Part shown: piece by piece, positions 25,621 through 41,540 of the stretch
Layout of the letters: each line of letters begins with the position of its first letter
Position numbering within the stretch: the first letter of the stretch is position 1
NCBI GenBank assembly: GCA_037577475.1
Contig: CM075183.1
Span: 20,674,781-20,738,780 of the forward strand
Length of the DNA stretch: 64,000 nucleotides
From: Chaunax sp. Z400
Taxonomy: Eukaryota > Chordata > Actinopteri > Lophiiformes > Chaunacidae
Direction: 5' to 3'
Notes under the pieces: generated by a model
Database searches by the model: none
Told to the model about the DNA's origin: nothing
Seen by the model: only the letters and a program-made list of their open reading frames with translations
Program-made: the position numbers and the translations under genes

Positions 25621-27460
25621 TGAGTTATTCAGGGATTCCGGCCCTTCATCAGGATCCACTCCAACTCCTTGTCTGAGGTCATTTATTAAAGCTACATAGA
25701 TCTGTGATATTAAAAGGTTTTGCAGTCAGAGAGACTTCATTTTTTATTATGTTCTAGAGTTCAGTTTATGTATTTATCCAGAGAAAAAAAACAACATAGC
25801 AGGGGCACCGAAGAAAACATCACTAGCCTGATATTATTAAAAATTGTTGGCATGCTGATCATCATCATGGTGATCCGATAAAATCAAGTTTAAACATTGC
25901 CAGACAAATCAGAGACATGCTGTAATGGCAGGAATGAGAGCATGTAGCATATTCTCTTCCTATCAGTCCTTTAAAACTTGAGCCAAACTGGCAAACATGT
26001 CCACCCTGGCAAACAGAAGCAACGAGAATCCTAGAAATGTTGTTTTTTGAGGGGAGCAGCTTGGGATAAATGGTAAGTAGCTAAGCCCTGGTTAGGACTG
26101 ATTTGGCCCTGTGGTGGAGACCAAACTGTTGGGGAGCATCCAGAAGACACAGTAGGATGCTGGCCTATGTTGAGATGAAAGTACTGGCAGCAAAGAAGAC
26201 AGTTATAAAATACAGATATGAAGATAATTCCACGTCTCTGATGATTTGTCCATCTGAGGCCAAGCAGGGGTTAGCGACATACGCCATAGAAAAACATGTT
26301 ATGTTCTCATGTGATTTGTCACTTTCACTGTGGTTTTATTATTTTTGATATTGACAAATATAAATTTAACATACTTATACTTTTGGTACCTTTGAAGGTT
26401 TAAACCATTGGCTGAAGTTGAAAGGAAACTATTGGCAGGCTAATAGACTGCAATGAAAAACTCTTCCTAATGATTTATCCATCTGCTTAAAGAGGACATT
26501 CAAAGGTCAGTGCATGCCTGCTCAGTTCTATTTTATTTACTGTACCTTCTTCTACTGTATACAAGTGTTAAGATATGAGCTGAGTAGACAACAAGCACAG
26601 ATTAACGTCTTCGTCTTATATTGCTGCCTCATCATTTTGTTTGTTTTATGGAGTATTTTCATGGAGTCTGAGAAAACGCAGTATTGATATAGATGATAAA
26701 TATTTTACCTTATCCTTGAGGATTACACTGAGGCATACAGTACAAATGTTATTCATGCTTTAACATGTCAAACCTAAAACATCATTAACAGAATATCCAA
26801 AGTTTTATTTTTTATTCCCAACTAAGACGAGACGATGACGGATTATTTTATTCTGATCACTGATGGTTCCCTCTGAAGGTTCCTCAGGATATCTGGAGCT
26901 CAGAGTCTCACAGTTTTATCTGGGTAAACCAATGATTAGAGGTTTTCGGGGTTGAAACCATCTCAACCTGTTGTCAAACTTTAAATGGGTAAGAAGTGGT
27001 TCAAAAATAAATCAGCCAATCAGAACATGTTCCATGTCTGGATGTATTCCTTAAAGTGACATCATGGTCCGGTCCAGTTAAAGTCTACAATCAAGAGCTT
27101 GGTGGAAAAAAGCAGTGCAGGTGATTGGGAGAAAAGAACAATGTAACATAGCCTATTTTTAGTAAGTGTTTTATTGTGTGTTTTTATTGAATTGCTAAAA
27201 TAGAACGTTTGCACTATTATCCAAGTTTAACAACAAAGTTTATCTTATCTTATCTACGTTGCTCACACACTTTGTCTGGGTTAAAGGTGAACCAGCAACG
27301 TTTGGCCTACATTTGTACCAAGTATAGAAACTCACATCGGCCAATCCCATGACAGCATAAGTACATACACACCCACGCAGGAATGAAGACAAAAACATGA
27401 CTATAATGATGGTGAGGTTAGTGAACTCTGCAGGACCTGTGGCTGGCTACCGTTACCTTA

Positions 27461-27484
27461 ACACACACACACACACACACACAC
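27461..27484. repeat. (CA)n microsatellite, short
   Basis: About 12 CA units after CCTTAA. Confidence 0.8.
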
Positions 27485-28204
27485 AAACATCTGTATCACA
27501 CACTGAGTTTCTGCTTGGTCTGGGCCAAGGATGCTGCATGCTTCTGGTGAGCTCTGCTATTCAGCTGACTATTCATAGAAGACCACAGATTTATCACTCA
27601 GCACCATTTGTGCGTCTGCATACATGTGCATCAGCGAGAAGCAGAGGGTGTGTGTCGGAGTGAGTGTTATTTTACTGACTGAGAACAGCGATAGGGGGGT
27701 GAGGATGTGTGTCTGTTTGCCCTCTACTCTGTGTTTTCTAGTCTCTAATCATGATGTCAACCTTACCATCTGAACTTTAACAAATGTCCAACACTGACAA
27801 ACAGATCAGAGATGCACATTGAATGCATCACGGTGACCATATGTTACACAGTGAAAGTGGCAGCTGCACACGAACACATCCATACCTGTGGTTTTGGGAT
27901 CTCCTTGGGCTGCGGTTCAACCGGTGAACTAACACTGACTCGCAGCTTTGGCTCAGCAACTCAAAGGTTTTACTTTGAAAATGAAGCTTTAAAATCCTCT
28001 TAACTTTACATTTGCATGTTCTAATATTTCCACATAAATCAACAAATGACCTAATTTGTTTTCTTCCTTATAAATGTTTTAAAGTGCAGATATTGAGATT
28101 TTTTTTAGAGATAATTCAACATAAAATGTGTTTTATGACATTTTTCCTACAATATTACCTCAACATTCCGATGGTTTGATTTACCATTCAAATGATTATT
28201 GATT

Positions 28205-28690
28205 TACTTATGACCTCCACCAATGAGGTTATGTTTTCATTGTTATTTGTCTGTCAGCAGGATTACACAAAAACTATGGATGGATTTTCATGAAACTTGC
28301 CGGGTTGGTTGAGCTTTTATTAAGAAAGAAGGCTTTAAATTTTGGAGTGGATCCAGATAAAGGAGTGGATTCAAACACCAGTTTTGGACAGACCCAGAAC
28401 TCACTGGAGGGATTACATATATCTCATTTGGCCGGGGAACGACTCAGGATCCCCTCAGGAGGAGCTGGAAAATGTTGCCAGTAGTGGAACGTTTTGGAGG
28501 ATCCTTCTTAGCCTGCTGTCATTGTGACCCCAACTCCGATAAGTGGAGGAAGACGGATGGATTTAGCACTTTTGTAACTTTACAAGACAAGGCTTTCTTG
28601 ACCGTCGTTGCTTGACAGACTACCATGAAACTATGTGGAAGGATGGGGGCATGTGTCAACCATGTGTCAACCATCAAATTCTAGAGGGCA
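28205..28690 (+). mobile_element. Family A element, split by a LINE tail
   Basis: The left end is GACCTCCACCAATGAGGTTA (a decayed form of CCTCCGCCAAGGAGG). Next come GTCAGCAGGATTACACAAAA and a GGAGTGGATCCAGATAAAGG stretch, then the LINE tail at 28383-28562, then further family modules to about 28690. A 13-base piece, ATGTGTCAACCAT, is duplicated in tandem near 28650-28675. Confidence 0.65.
28383..28562 (+). mobile_element. 3' tail of an RTE/Rex3-like LINE, inserted in a family A element
   Basis: The plus frame reads DRPRTHWRDY, then EELENVAS and WRILLSLLSL, the same C-terminal end as the fragment at 52,440-53,090. It is followed by a short 3' end finishing GGAAGACGGATGGA, matching the GATG-type tail described for Rex3-like elements. 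The sequence on both sides belongs to family A: GGAGTGGATCCAGATAAAG on the left, and a CACTTT...ACAAGACA stretch on the right. So the LINE tail split an older element. It is only about 180 bases long. Confidence 0.75.
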
Positions 28691-31289
28691 AATATTTTCT
28701 GATCTGTTGCCCATTGACAGGATGACTTCTTTTGCCACTGCCTTCTAAAACTGATGCAAATCATCCCTGCGATATTCAGATTTTTACTTAAAAATACATC
28801 ATATGCAAAACTGTAAACACATAAAGTACCAGTGATGGACCTAAACATGAGGTTCGGCTAAGTTTAGGCACAAAAACGACTCGGTTCAAGTTCGGGAACT
28901 TCATGGTTTGGATTATCATAGACTTGGTTAATGTTGTGCTTTTATAATATTTGGCATCAAGGTCCTGACATCATCCGGGAGGACATACCAAGGTCAGGTC
29001 AGGTCATCAGCAGCTGTTTTCAATAAATTGAGGGAAGGATGAGGAAAGAAAACTAGACAATAGAAGGAGGGAGACAGAATTAAAGTCAGGAAAAAGAAGG
29101 GGATATGGCTAATGACAGGAAACAGAACTACTGTTGGTTTTGGGCTTTACTAGTTAAGTTATTGATGAGCTGAATCCTTCTAACGCCGATACAACCCTGA
29201 ACCAAGAAGATGGAGGGAGGAAAGGAAGGATGAAGCAAATCCTTAGTAACAAAGTCATATCAGACCTTCTGCCATTCCTCTGGATTTTACACAAACGTGT
29301 TCTCTGAGAACGCTGACTCGGGTTTCTAGGACTTAAACAATAACTTCAATAATCTTTTGGAAATGGTCTACGAGCCTTTTGGCTTATAAACGTTATTCAA
29401 TTTATGTCTTAAATGAATAAATGACAATTCTCAAAGCCAGGAAGGATCAGAGAATAAGTAAAGCTATCAGGTGACGGCAGAGATCCGTTTGTGTATCAAA
29501 GTATTTCATGGGAAGTTACCGTTTTATGGTTTAAGTGAAATAGCGAACAGATGAGACGAATAAGGATGATGAACAGCAGCCATGCTGGGGACACACAGGA
29601 GGATTGCGGAGCTGGTTTTAACAAGATATTCAAGACAATCAAGAGGTGAGCCCTGATTGGAGGTTATGTCTTTTTTACTCAGACTGGTCCTCAACACACT
29701 TGCCTGTTTAGATCTGGTTGGTTTAAGTTGTGAAGCTTAAAAATGGTGTCAGAAATGGGTTTAATGGTACAAAGTATATCCAGCTTTAGATTAATGATCA
29801 GAACAATGTGTATTGAAAATTGCATGATTATAATTGTAAATTCATAAAATCAGAGTGATAGAAATATGCATTGTGCCTAATTGGCATTCATGTAATATCA
29901 CTTTTTTATTATTTGAGGACAAGGCAGAGAAGAGCATCATCTGCACTGATGTCTGAAGTGATGTTGATCAGTTTGGAGTTTCTGTCCCTGCGTCGGATGG
30001 AAAAAATGATCATGAAAAATTGGGAGGGGAGGAAGGAAGGATGAGCCCTGCGATTCATATCAGAACTTACTCTTGGCCCAGAAATGGATTTTTAGGAAAA
30101 GACAGCCGGCCAATCCACATGCTTTAAACATATTTCTAATTCCCTGATGCCTTTAGCTCTTTCTGCCTTCTCTTTCTATGAATTTCTCTGCTATTAGTGT
30201 GTGTCTGTGTGTGTGTGTCTGGGTGTGCATGCTGTCATACAGTAGAAGTGATATGGATTGAGCGACCGCAGCCTATGATAACAGGATTCCTAGACAGCCG
30301 CGTTTCATATGAGCACAGTTTCTTTTTAGGTGGCCTCGTTTCCAGTAAGTCAGAGTTGGCTTCGAACCCCCGACTTACCTTCCTAAGTGCACACACAGAC
30401 GTAGAGTCTGAGACGACACCACCCCTCATATTTGAATAACACCTCAATGTCTTTGACCGGTTCACTTATTTTTAGTAGGGATCACTTCCAAGGAACACGC
30501 GTGTGGAGAGATCAGCCGCGCCGTCCAAAAAGAAGATGAGGGGAGAGATTTATCTTTCTGTTGCGGTCAAAACGCTCGAAGTCAGGCAAACATAGTTGGG
30601 TCTTCAGTTACACACACACACACTTTTCCTTCTGTGCCGTGGCTGGGATCCTCAAATTAGCTGGTCAGCAGTCGGTCGTATCCAGGGGGGAGGGGAGGGG
30701 TGTAGGACGGATTCCCGTAACTGAAGCAATCTGGCCCTATTATTTTCTTTTAATGTTATCTAAATTCTTCGAATAACCCTGACTCTCGACATTCTTTCCT
30801 CTCTCTGTTTCAGTCTCTCTCTCTCTCTCTCTCTTTTTCCACCTTCTGTGTTAATGTTTAGATTTGGTCTTTCTCAGACGGTGTCCTGTTTTTGCCCAAT
30901 AAACCTGCCGGGAGCATCCATAAAGTCTTTATTTCGTATTCACATGCAGTTTAAAGTCGATAAAAGTATTCCTTGGAAGCAGAGGCGCTTTGGAGGAGAA
31001 AATAACTTGAGTCAAAGCCGAGGTTTTCATGAATGAAACTTCAAAATATTATTTATTCATATTTATATTTGAACCATATTTCATTCTTCATGCATTTTAA
31101 TTTTTCTGTTTTTTTCCCCCAGAATTACTGATGAAAGAAGCCCAATGAGAGATTGGATTGATTGACAGGAGCTGGTGGATCTTCCATTATCAGCGGTCCT
31201 CGATGGAGAGACAGTGTGTTGTGTGTTGTGTGTTGTGTCAGTTGTAAAGTCCTTTAAGATATGCAGCTTGAACACTTTATGTATTTAAG
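28691..31289. other. Gene-free segment
   Basis: Around 28840-28930 a CTAAGTTTAGGCACAAAAAC stretch resembles a dispersed fish repeat. A (CT)n lies at 30815-30832 and a TGTGTTG tandem at 31214-31238. No gene seen. Confidence 0.45.
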
Positions 31290-31593
31290 GCCTCATTCAG
31301 ACCAAACCAGCAGATGTTGCTATTAGCGCAACTATATGACGAGACAGTTCCTGGTTTTGGCAACAGCTCCTCCAGAGAGGCTTCCTCCTTCTGGAGGAGC
31401 CTCCTGACAGAAACAACTTCAACAGCCGACCTGATGACCAGCCGCTCTGGTCACCGGGTTATGTGTTGAGTCTGTTTTCTCTTTTCTTTTTTTTTTCTGA
31501 AAGCATTGCAGCCTCTCCGCCGCAGCCTAAACCCACCCAGACTCAAACTGAATGGGAGGACTGGTCTTTGTGCTGGTCGGAATGAGGCCTAAA
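31290..31593. mobile_element. Harbinger-like MITE with inverted ends and TAA duplication
   Basis: The left end GGCCTCATTCAGACC matches the right end GGTCGGAATGAGGCC as an inverted repeat with one mismatch; both are flanked by TAA (TTTAAGGCC and GGCCTAAAT). A 3-base TWA duplication and GG-starting ends are typical of PIF/Harbinger elements. The inside is non-coding and includes an 11-base-arm hairpin CTCCTCCAGA...TCTGGAGGAG (about 31366-31400). It is about 304 bases long. Confidence 0.7.
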
Positions 31594-32241
31594 TCAACCA
31601 GTGAGATTATTTCCAGTGCCAAAAGAGCTCGATTAACTAAAATCTAGCTTGTGATATTTGATACATTTCTTTTCATATACTTGAGGATATTTCTCATTAA
31701 TTAATCTGAACTATTTTGATCCCTTCAAACTTTTCTTCCTCCCTCCCTCTGTCTCTCCCTTCTTTCTGTCTGCAGAGTTTGGTCCTTTTTAAGCAGAGGC
31801 TGTATTTGTGTGTCAGTGGTCTGAAACTCTGAGGGCGACGACAAGGCCTCAAAACTCAAGGTTTTTCTTTCTCTGTTACTTTTGTTCTTCTCTTTCTGTC
31901 TCTCTCTTCTACTTTCTCCTCCTCCCCCTCGGTCTGATGCAGTTTAACGTTTCAGTAATGTTCATTGGCTTAATAAAAAAAATGTAAGAATCCTATCAGA
32001 TCTCTTTTTGACTCTGGAACTAGTTGTTTTTTGAACTATTTGGAGTCTGAGGGGAGTTTCTATGTTCTTACATATCTTTTCAATTAATATTTTAAACGTA
32101 TGTACATATCAAATATTAGCCAAATGTTTTATGTCAAAAAGTTAGAGCACAATCTCAGCTTTCTGTAAAACGAGGAATTTATTTAACATTTTCATTCAGC
32201 GTTGAAAAAGGAAAAAAAGAAGTACCCCAGAACGACTGATG

Positions 32242-32358
32242 ACACACACACACTCACACACACCACAGACACACACACACACACACCACATACACTCACA
32301 CACACACACCACATACACTCACACACACACACCACATACACTCACACACACACACACT

Positions 32359-32389
<31 letters not shown>

Positions 32390-32406
32390 ACACACACACA
32401 CACACA
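32242..32406. repeat. Compound CA array with a 26-base higher-order unit
   Basis: The word CACCACATACACTCACAC recurs three times (about 32285-32350) between CA runs, giving a higher-order tandem of about 26 bases. The rest is plain CA with TCACAC interruptions. Confidence 0.85.
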
Positions 32407-32524
32407 GTCTTCTTAAATGGTCCGTGGGTTGTTGGAGACATAAAGAGATAATGAGCCATCAAATACTGTATATGATCCACTTTTCCAGAAACTTCTGTCT
32501 GACCACAGAAAACAGAGCATACAG

Positions 32525-32682
<158 letters not shown>

Positions 32683-32759
32683 CATTCATAATCCTCTCCG
32701 ACAGTCACCCCATGTTGTGAGGCCTCATCTTTTTCTTTGGATGTTTCGGAAAATCCTCG

Positions 32760-32920
32760 CTGCTGCTCAGTGAGGCTGAACGGGGGAGTCGGGAGGACAG
32801 AAAGTGGGAAGGACGGACGGGAGGAAGAGAGGAATGGTGGAAAAGAAGGACGGATACCAAAGCAAAAGAGAGGTAGGGGAGAGAAAGAAAAAATACGGGC
32901 AGGAAGAAAAGCAATTAGAT
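32760..32920. repeat. Polypurine stretch
   Basis: GGAAGGACGGACGGGAGGAAG and related words; its minus-strand open frame is a compositional artefact. Confidence 0.6.
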
Positions 32921-33738
32921 TGAATAATTGGATTTTTATTTATTGGTCTTTTATTGAAATAAACTCTGTATATTATGTACATATTTACCTTAAGAACTAT
33001 TAATACCTGCATAAATCAGGACTCCTATCTCAAAGAGAGTTGTTTGCTTTTGTTATTAGCCTCACAAAACCTGTTGGGAAAACATCTGGGTCGTCACAGA
33101 TAGACAACTTTTTGTTTCAGAAATGATGATGATTTTTCTTCAAAATTTAAAGCTGCATTAATTCCACTCAGCAGTAGCAGAACATCTTTCTTAATCTAAT
33201 CTTTAAGTAAAATCTGGACTCTTTATGGGCTGGATGAAGGAGCCCTCAGGACACAGACGATGTCTGGAGCAGATGTTCTATTTCACATTATAATTCAAAC
33301 AACATAGATCATTTTAGAAATTTGGCAAAACTGACAAACGGTGCATTTAGCTGAGGGTTAAAGTCACCTGAGGTGTGGATGAAGAAAACATAAAGAACGA
33401 GAAGAAAAGAGGGGGAAACTGGAAGAAGACAAGTCGAGAAGAAGTCGAGGATTGGGAGAGGATGTAAGAAAGAAGAGAGAGATTTGAGGAAGAAGCTGAT
33501 CATTTCGAGGGATGAAGGGGAAAAACTGAGGTTTGGGTGAGCTAGTTGTTAGCGTGTAGCGCTAATAGCTAAAATGAATGTAATGGAATTAAACAGCTCA
33601 GAATCCAGAACAGACTGACTCCAGTTGAATTAAATCAGACAGACGGTCTGTTCAATGTCAACCGCCTTCAACTGCACAAAAAAAACAAAACTTTTATACT
33701 TCAACATTTTGCACATCCAAGACAGTTTGGCAAGACAA

Positions 33739-36831
<3,093 letters not shown>

Positions 36832-37112
36832 GGTCTGGAGTTGATCCAGATAAAGAGGCGGATCCTGGATTGTTTAAACTTTCTTTAACATTGCGAGATG
36901 GACTTTTTTTTAGCTATTTATCTATTACTTATAAACTATCTGATGGGTTTTGATGAAACTCTGTAGAATGGTTGGGCATGTGACACAGAAGAATCTATTA
37001 AATTCAAGGGTGGATCTGGATAAAGGGGTGGAGTCAGGAATTTTTTTCTTTTTTTGACGATTACACTTGAACTACGTGACGTTTACAATGAAACTGGGTG
37101 AGACGGTGGGTG
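36832..37112 (+). repeat. Family A element, fragment
   Basis: Modules GTTGATCCAGATAAAGAGGC, CTTTCTTTAACATTGCGAGA, a TGGATCTGGATAAAGGGG stretch and TTTACAATGAAACTGGGTGA follow in family order. The end motifs are missing. Confidence 0.65.
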
Positions 37113-38850
37113 TTCTCTCAAAGAACTAACTTTATTTAATTGATTTATGATGAGTCAATAATATAAGACTGTGTGCAAATGCAAAAAAATCCAGCTCATC
37201 CGATTAAATCAAACCTCTTGCTCCCAAACTGGTATCCAAAGGGAAGTGAACCTTTTTATTAAGACACAAATCTATGAGGCCCTTAAAGGCTCCATTTAGA
37301 CAAATCAGATCACTCCCACGCCAGTTCTACATCCAGCTGGACCACCAACGAGTTGGCCTGACGGTCGCACAAATCGTCCTGCGGTCTGAACTGGTTCAGA
37401 CATGTTTAAGAAATCTTTAGCAAAAGGTGTTTGATTTGGTCGGTCCGGTCTGGCAGGGCTCTGCAGTCAAACTTCAGCCAAGACTCACCGAGGCGGGAAT
37501 CTGTCAGCAGTCCTGGCAGCAGCCAATGGGAGTTTGTGTCAAGTGGGAACAAAGAGAGTAATGTGGAGGAGAAGTACATCAGACTTCCTAGACCTCACTT
37601 GGAAACAAAAAAATCATTGGAAGAAAAGTCTGAAGAGAAAGGACGACTGCAAACATCAAACGTGTTCTTTGTGGTTCGATTCAAAGCGAAGTGTAGTTCC
37701 TCTGCCATGAAGCTAAAAACTACAGGATGCATCCAGTCTACGGCCAAAACGCCACCACTCTGGGTTCAGTCTTTCCACCTGAAACCTGGCTGCGGGGATT
37801 TGTTGAGTGAGGTCTTACAGTGATGATGGGTGATGAAGGTCAGGCCTCTGTGCAGGAGGCCAGTTGAGTTCTTCCTCACCAAACCGTGCAAGACGATTTC
37901 TTTACGGCAATAAAAAACGTGGGCTGACAAGCTCAGAATTTCTTTCCTTGTCAATCGAATATTAAGTTTGTTATTCCTGACTGAGGTGGAAAAAAAGGCT
38001 CCCCGACAGAGAAGAGCTGACACGAACATGTACGTCTGAAAAAGTGGAGAGAAATAAAAGTGTCAGTCATGCTGACTGTCAGGCTGGCATCAGACGTTTG
38101 TAATGTTTACCAGGAAAGACGTTTTCAAGTCATTTAATTGTCTTTGTGCGACACGGAATATACAGAAGTGATTCTGACTGAATTTAGAGTAAAACAATAG
38201 AGCGATAAAATCTATGCTTATGTACAAATATACCTGTCGTTATATGTTTTTAAAAGCCTCTTAAAAGGGTCCAGATTTTCGGTGATTGACAGATTGACTG
38301 TTCCAAAAGGTTGGGGTGAGATCAGAGAAGGGAACAGATAAGAGTCCAAGAGGTCAAACGAGGAACCAGAAGATCAGAAATGTATCTGGTATCCGGTTGT
38401 TCGGTGCCTTCAACAGATGTAACAAACTGCCAGCAGGTTATTTTATTGTATTTTATACTGGGAAGTTTTTTTTTAAATGACAGTATTTTATCCTTGTCTT
38501 CGTTTTCGTCCTGATTTCTCAACATTCAGGTCAAATCGGAACCTTTTCTTTCTCACCATCTCTTCCTCTCTCTCTACGTCTGTCTTGTGTCTCCGTCCCT
38601 CGACCTCTGTCCAAACGTCTCTCATCGTCTCCTCTCCTCCTCTCCTCCTCTCCATCTTGGCTTCTCTCTCTCCTTCTGATTTTCGAAGCATCACACTTGT
38701 TTGTGATTTCTGCTCCGACGCAGTGAGACTGCCAGCTCAACGTGTTGAAGACATCCTGGAATCTCGTCGAAGGTCACTGGACGTGAACCCGAATCTTGAT
38801 TCTAATGCGTGTCTTTTTCTGCGTGCACATGTGTGTTATGTCTTGCATAA

Positions 38851-38909
38851 GTCTGTGTGTGTGTGTGTGTGTGTGTGTGTCTGTCTGTGTGTCTGTGTGT
38901 GTGTGTGTT
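38851..38909. repeat. (TG)n microsatellite, interrupted
   Basis: TG units with CTGTCTG and GTCTG breaks. It is followed by TTCTGCAGCAGG. Confidence 0.85.
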
Positions 38910-39183
38910 CTGCAGCAGGGCGATCAGCCTTGAGCCAAAGGTTTAAGTGAGACAAGGAGGGCGGGAATTATGGGAAATGAAACCAAGTTGAACATGAAAA
39001 ACTTTTGCACCCACACACACAAATATAAAACAGACAAAAGTTTAAAAACTTAGGCCTAAGAGGTTCACGGGGGGAAGAAATAATTTTTTCATCATTTTCC
39101 TTCTTTGATATGTAATTATCCACTCTTCCTCTCCCTCTCTCTCTCTCTGTCCCTCTGTCTTTGCCTATGTCTCTCTATCCCAC

Positions 39184-39335
39184 AGTCTGTTGAATGATAT
39201 TAATTGGCAGGAAGCAGAATTCGGCGTATATGGCCAACATTTCTGCAAAGAGCCACTTATTGCTTTAATTATCCGTCAATGGATTCAGCATCTGTCTGCA
39301 CTAAAGACGTGGCTCGCTGTGCTGGAACACTCGAC
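39184..39335. promoter_or_regulatory. Candidate conserved non-coding element
   Basis: A balanced-composition, repeat-free segment with homeodomain-type cores (GATATTAATTGGC at 39197-39209, CTTTAATTATCCG at 39262-39274) follows a long pyrimidine tract ending CCCACAG. An open frame crosses it but ends in CA-repeat translation and matches nothing I know. The call rests only on its look against noisy surroundings. Confidence 0.2.
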
Positions 39336-39390
39336 AACACACAAACACACACACACACACACACACAAACACACACACCTACACACACAG
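39336..39390. repeat. (CA)n microsatellite, interrupted
   Basis: CA units broken by AAAC and CCTACA. A smaller run lies at 39559-39573. Confidence 0.8.
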
Positions 39391-41424
39391 GTTTCCAAAA
39401 CGTTCACTGTCCCTTAATACTAGAGCGTGCCAGCAATTCAGATTTGTGCCCTGCAAATAAATACACACTCACTTGACCTTCCGATGACATATTTCAGATA
39501 TGATGGAGAACACATGCACACACTGGTTCATATGTATGCTGCCTCACCCTCTGGTTCAAACACACACACACACATCTAGACTCAGTATTTCAGTCATGAA
39601 CAGGTCTTCACTAATGACTCAGTTCAAGACAGAATCATATCATCTGTACAGCTTAAATGCAGGCGGATCATATATGGAGATGATGCTGAACTTTCCTCCT
39701 GGTGGGCTTCCATTGCCCAAATCCAAGTTATTAAACCATTTAAGCTTTAATGGTTGCAGGTTCAGTAGGTACAGACACGGGGAGTCATGGCAGGAGCTTC
39801 CAAAATGGATTTATTTTGAAGTATGAGCCAAACTGAACAAAAACTGGCCATGACACACACAATTCTGCCATTGTGGGACACTTCCTGCTGTGTTTGCTGT
39901 CGAAATGTCCCCAAACATTTTTTGAGGACCTTTAAAACCTTCTTCCACTGGTGACTCTCATGATAAAGAGCCCTCTATGGTGGCCTTCCAATGGACAAGA
40001 TGTGATGCATCCTGTAGGCTGCAGAATTAAATGGCCTCCATATGCATCTAAATGGTTCAAGAGTGAATAGTTCCCTGTGTGTTTTTCTTACAGGGGTGCA
40101 GTAGGAGTCACATCTTTGATCTTAAGCAGGGTTTGTATCTGTTTCACCAGAAGTACATCAGGTTTTCTGTGCTGCTGCTCTGCTGCAAACATGTGGAGCC
40201 CTGTTTAGTTTTTTTCACCCCCGCTCCTCAATCCGCCTGGGCTTCTTCTTCTTTAAAGCTGGTGGTCCTCCCATACTTTAAGAAACTACATTCTCCCTTC
40301 TCATTATTAAGTGATGTTGGCAATACTGTATAATGGTGTCACTGTGAATATACCACCTTAAAAACAGGACTTTTTTTATTAATGTAGATCTCAGGGCATC
40401 TTGAGACTTGGATTAAATTGTTCAAGCTGGTTTTAAATGTTTTAAACTGGTCTCCATCTTCTTCACATATTTGGGAGAACCCTGTAACTCTGTTTTACCG
40501 TGAAGCTCCAGAAATGTCTTGAAATGCATGAAAGAGAAGACAAACAAGTGAGAAACTTTAAGGTCAAGGTTAAGACGTCTCCGTCAATCAGGGATGTCGA
40601 GTGAGCAAAATGCAGCAAAGAGCACTTAACAAGCAAATACAGGGACAAATTAGACATAAATGAGAAGAATCTGCAGTAATTCTACAGCCCATATAATCTT
40701 GGCAGTCTGTCCGTCTCGTCTGCAGCCACAACAGATATGTTTTATCTTTACGGTTATTTGTGTGATCGTAGAGAAAGTAGAGCCTCGCTCCTGCCAGCAG
40801 AGACTCATTACATAACAGATTGGTGTCAGAGCCAAAAGCTTTTAACAAATTTGTTGATTTCTTCCATCGTAGCAAAAAGAGCTGGAGACGAAGAAGAAAC
40901 ATTAGTGTGGAGTCCAAGGAAAGTCCTCCCTCGTCTTCACTTCCCGGTACTTGTCTCTGTTTCTACCCATCCCTCTGGCTAGTTCTGCTTCATTCATTTG
41001 CTTTTTGTCTTTTTCTTTCTCTCTCCTCCTTCAAATGGTGTTCAGATTCTTTAAGCCAGGCCAGGCTGAGAGCCACTGTTGCCAACCATAATAATGTTGT
41101 AGGACAGGGCCGACACACACACACTGGGAGAGAGAAGAGCATATAAATACTTCCACATTATTGGAATAGTTAAGGTGAAAGAAATGGATGGCTGAGGACG
41201 GAGGACAGACCGGCTGAGGTGTTCCAGAGGGCAAAGAGTAGAAGAACGAAAGAAAAAGAATAAGGACTTATTCTTTTCATCCTTTCATAAAACATGATAA
41301 AATCATCAAATGTTCAATAACTTTGTTTTATGGCTTTAATAATGGATTCAAATGGGATATTTCACAGGTTTGTTGGTTGCTTGATTTGTTTTTTTTTAGA
41401 AGGACACGTTTCTTTCAACATTTC

Positions 41425-41540
41425 GCTGACCTGCTCAAAAACTACTGGATGGACTTTCACGAAACTTGGTGGAAGGATTGGACAGATCAGGTTAAAGGCT
41501 CAGATTCAGGAATCTTTCCTTTACAATATGAGATGAAGAT
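41425..41540 (+). repeat. Family A element, short fragment
   Basis: ACCTGCTCAAAAACTACTGG is followed by a GGACTTTCACGAAACTTGG stretch and GGTGGAAGGATTGG, the core of the family A first module. It ends near TACAATATGAGATGAAG. Confidence 0.6.

Larger units (their letters stand above)
22988..28204. other. Gene-free segment
   Basis: Contains the telomere-like run at 25,511, the CA run at 27,461 and a short tandem of ACACAAAGTAA at 23814-23838. No gene seen. Confidence 0.5.
37113..41424. other. Gene-free segment
   Basis: Contains a pyrimidine-rich tract at 38530-38670, CA/TG arrays and the candidate conserved element at 39,184. The 130-codon frame at 37431-37823 shows no recognisable domain. Confidence 0.5.

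Noticed and set aside
37431..37823. 130-codon frame with mixed composition
   Set aside because: No recognisable motif, no matching splice sites and no neighbouring exons. One such frame is expected by chance in 64 kb.
38477..38950. 157-codon plus-strand frame
   Set aside because: It is built from a pyrimidine-rich tract (Ser/Leu-rich) and then a TG array (Cys-Val). There are no domains and the composition explains the openness.
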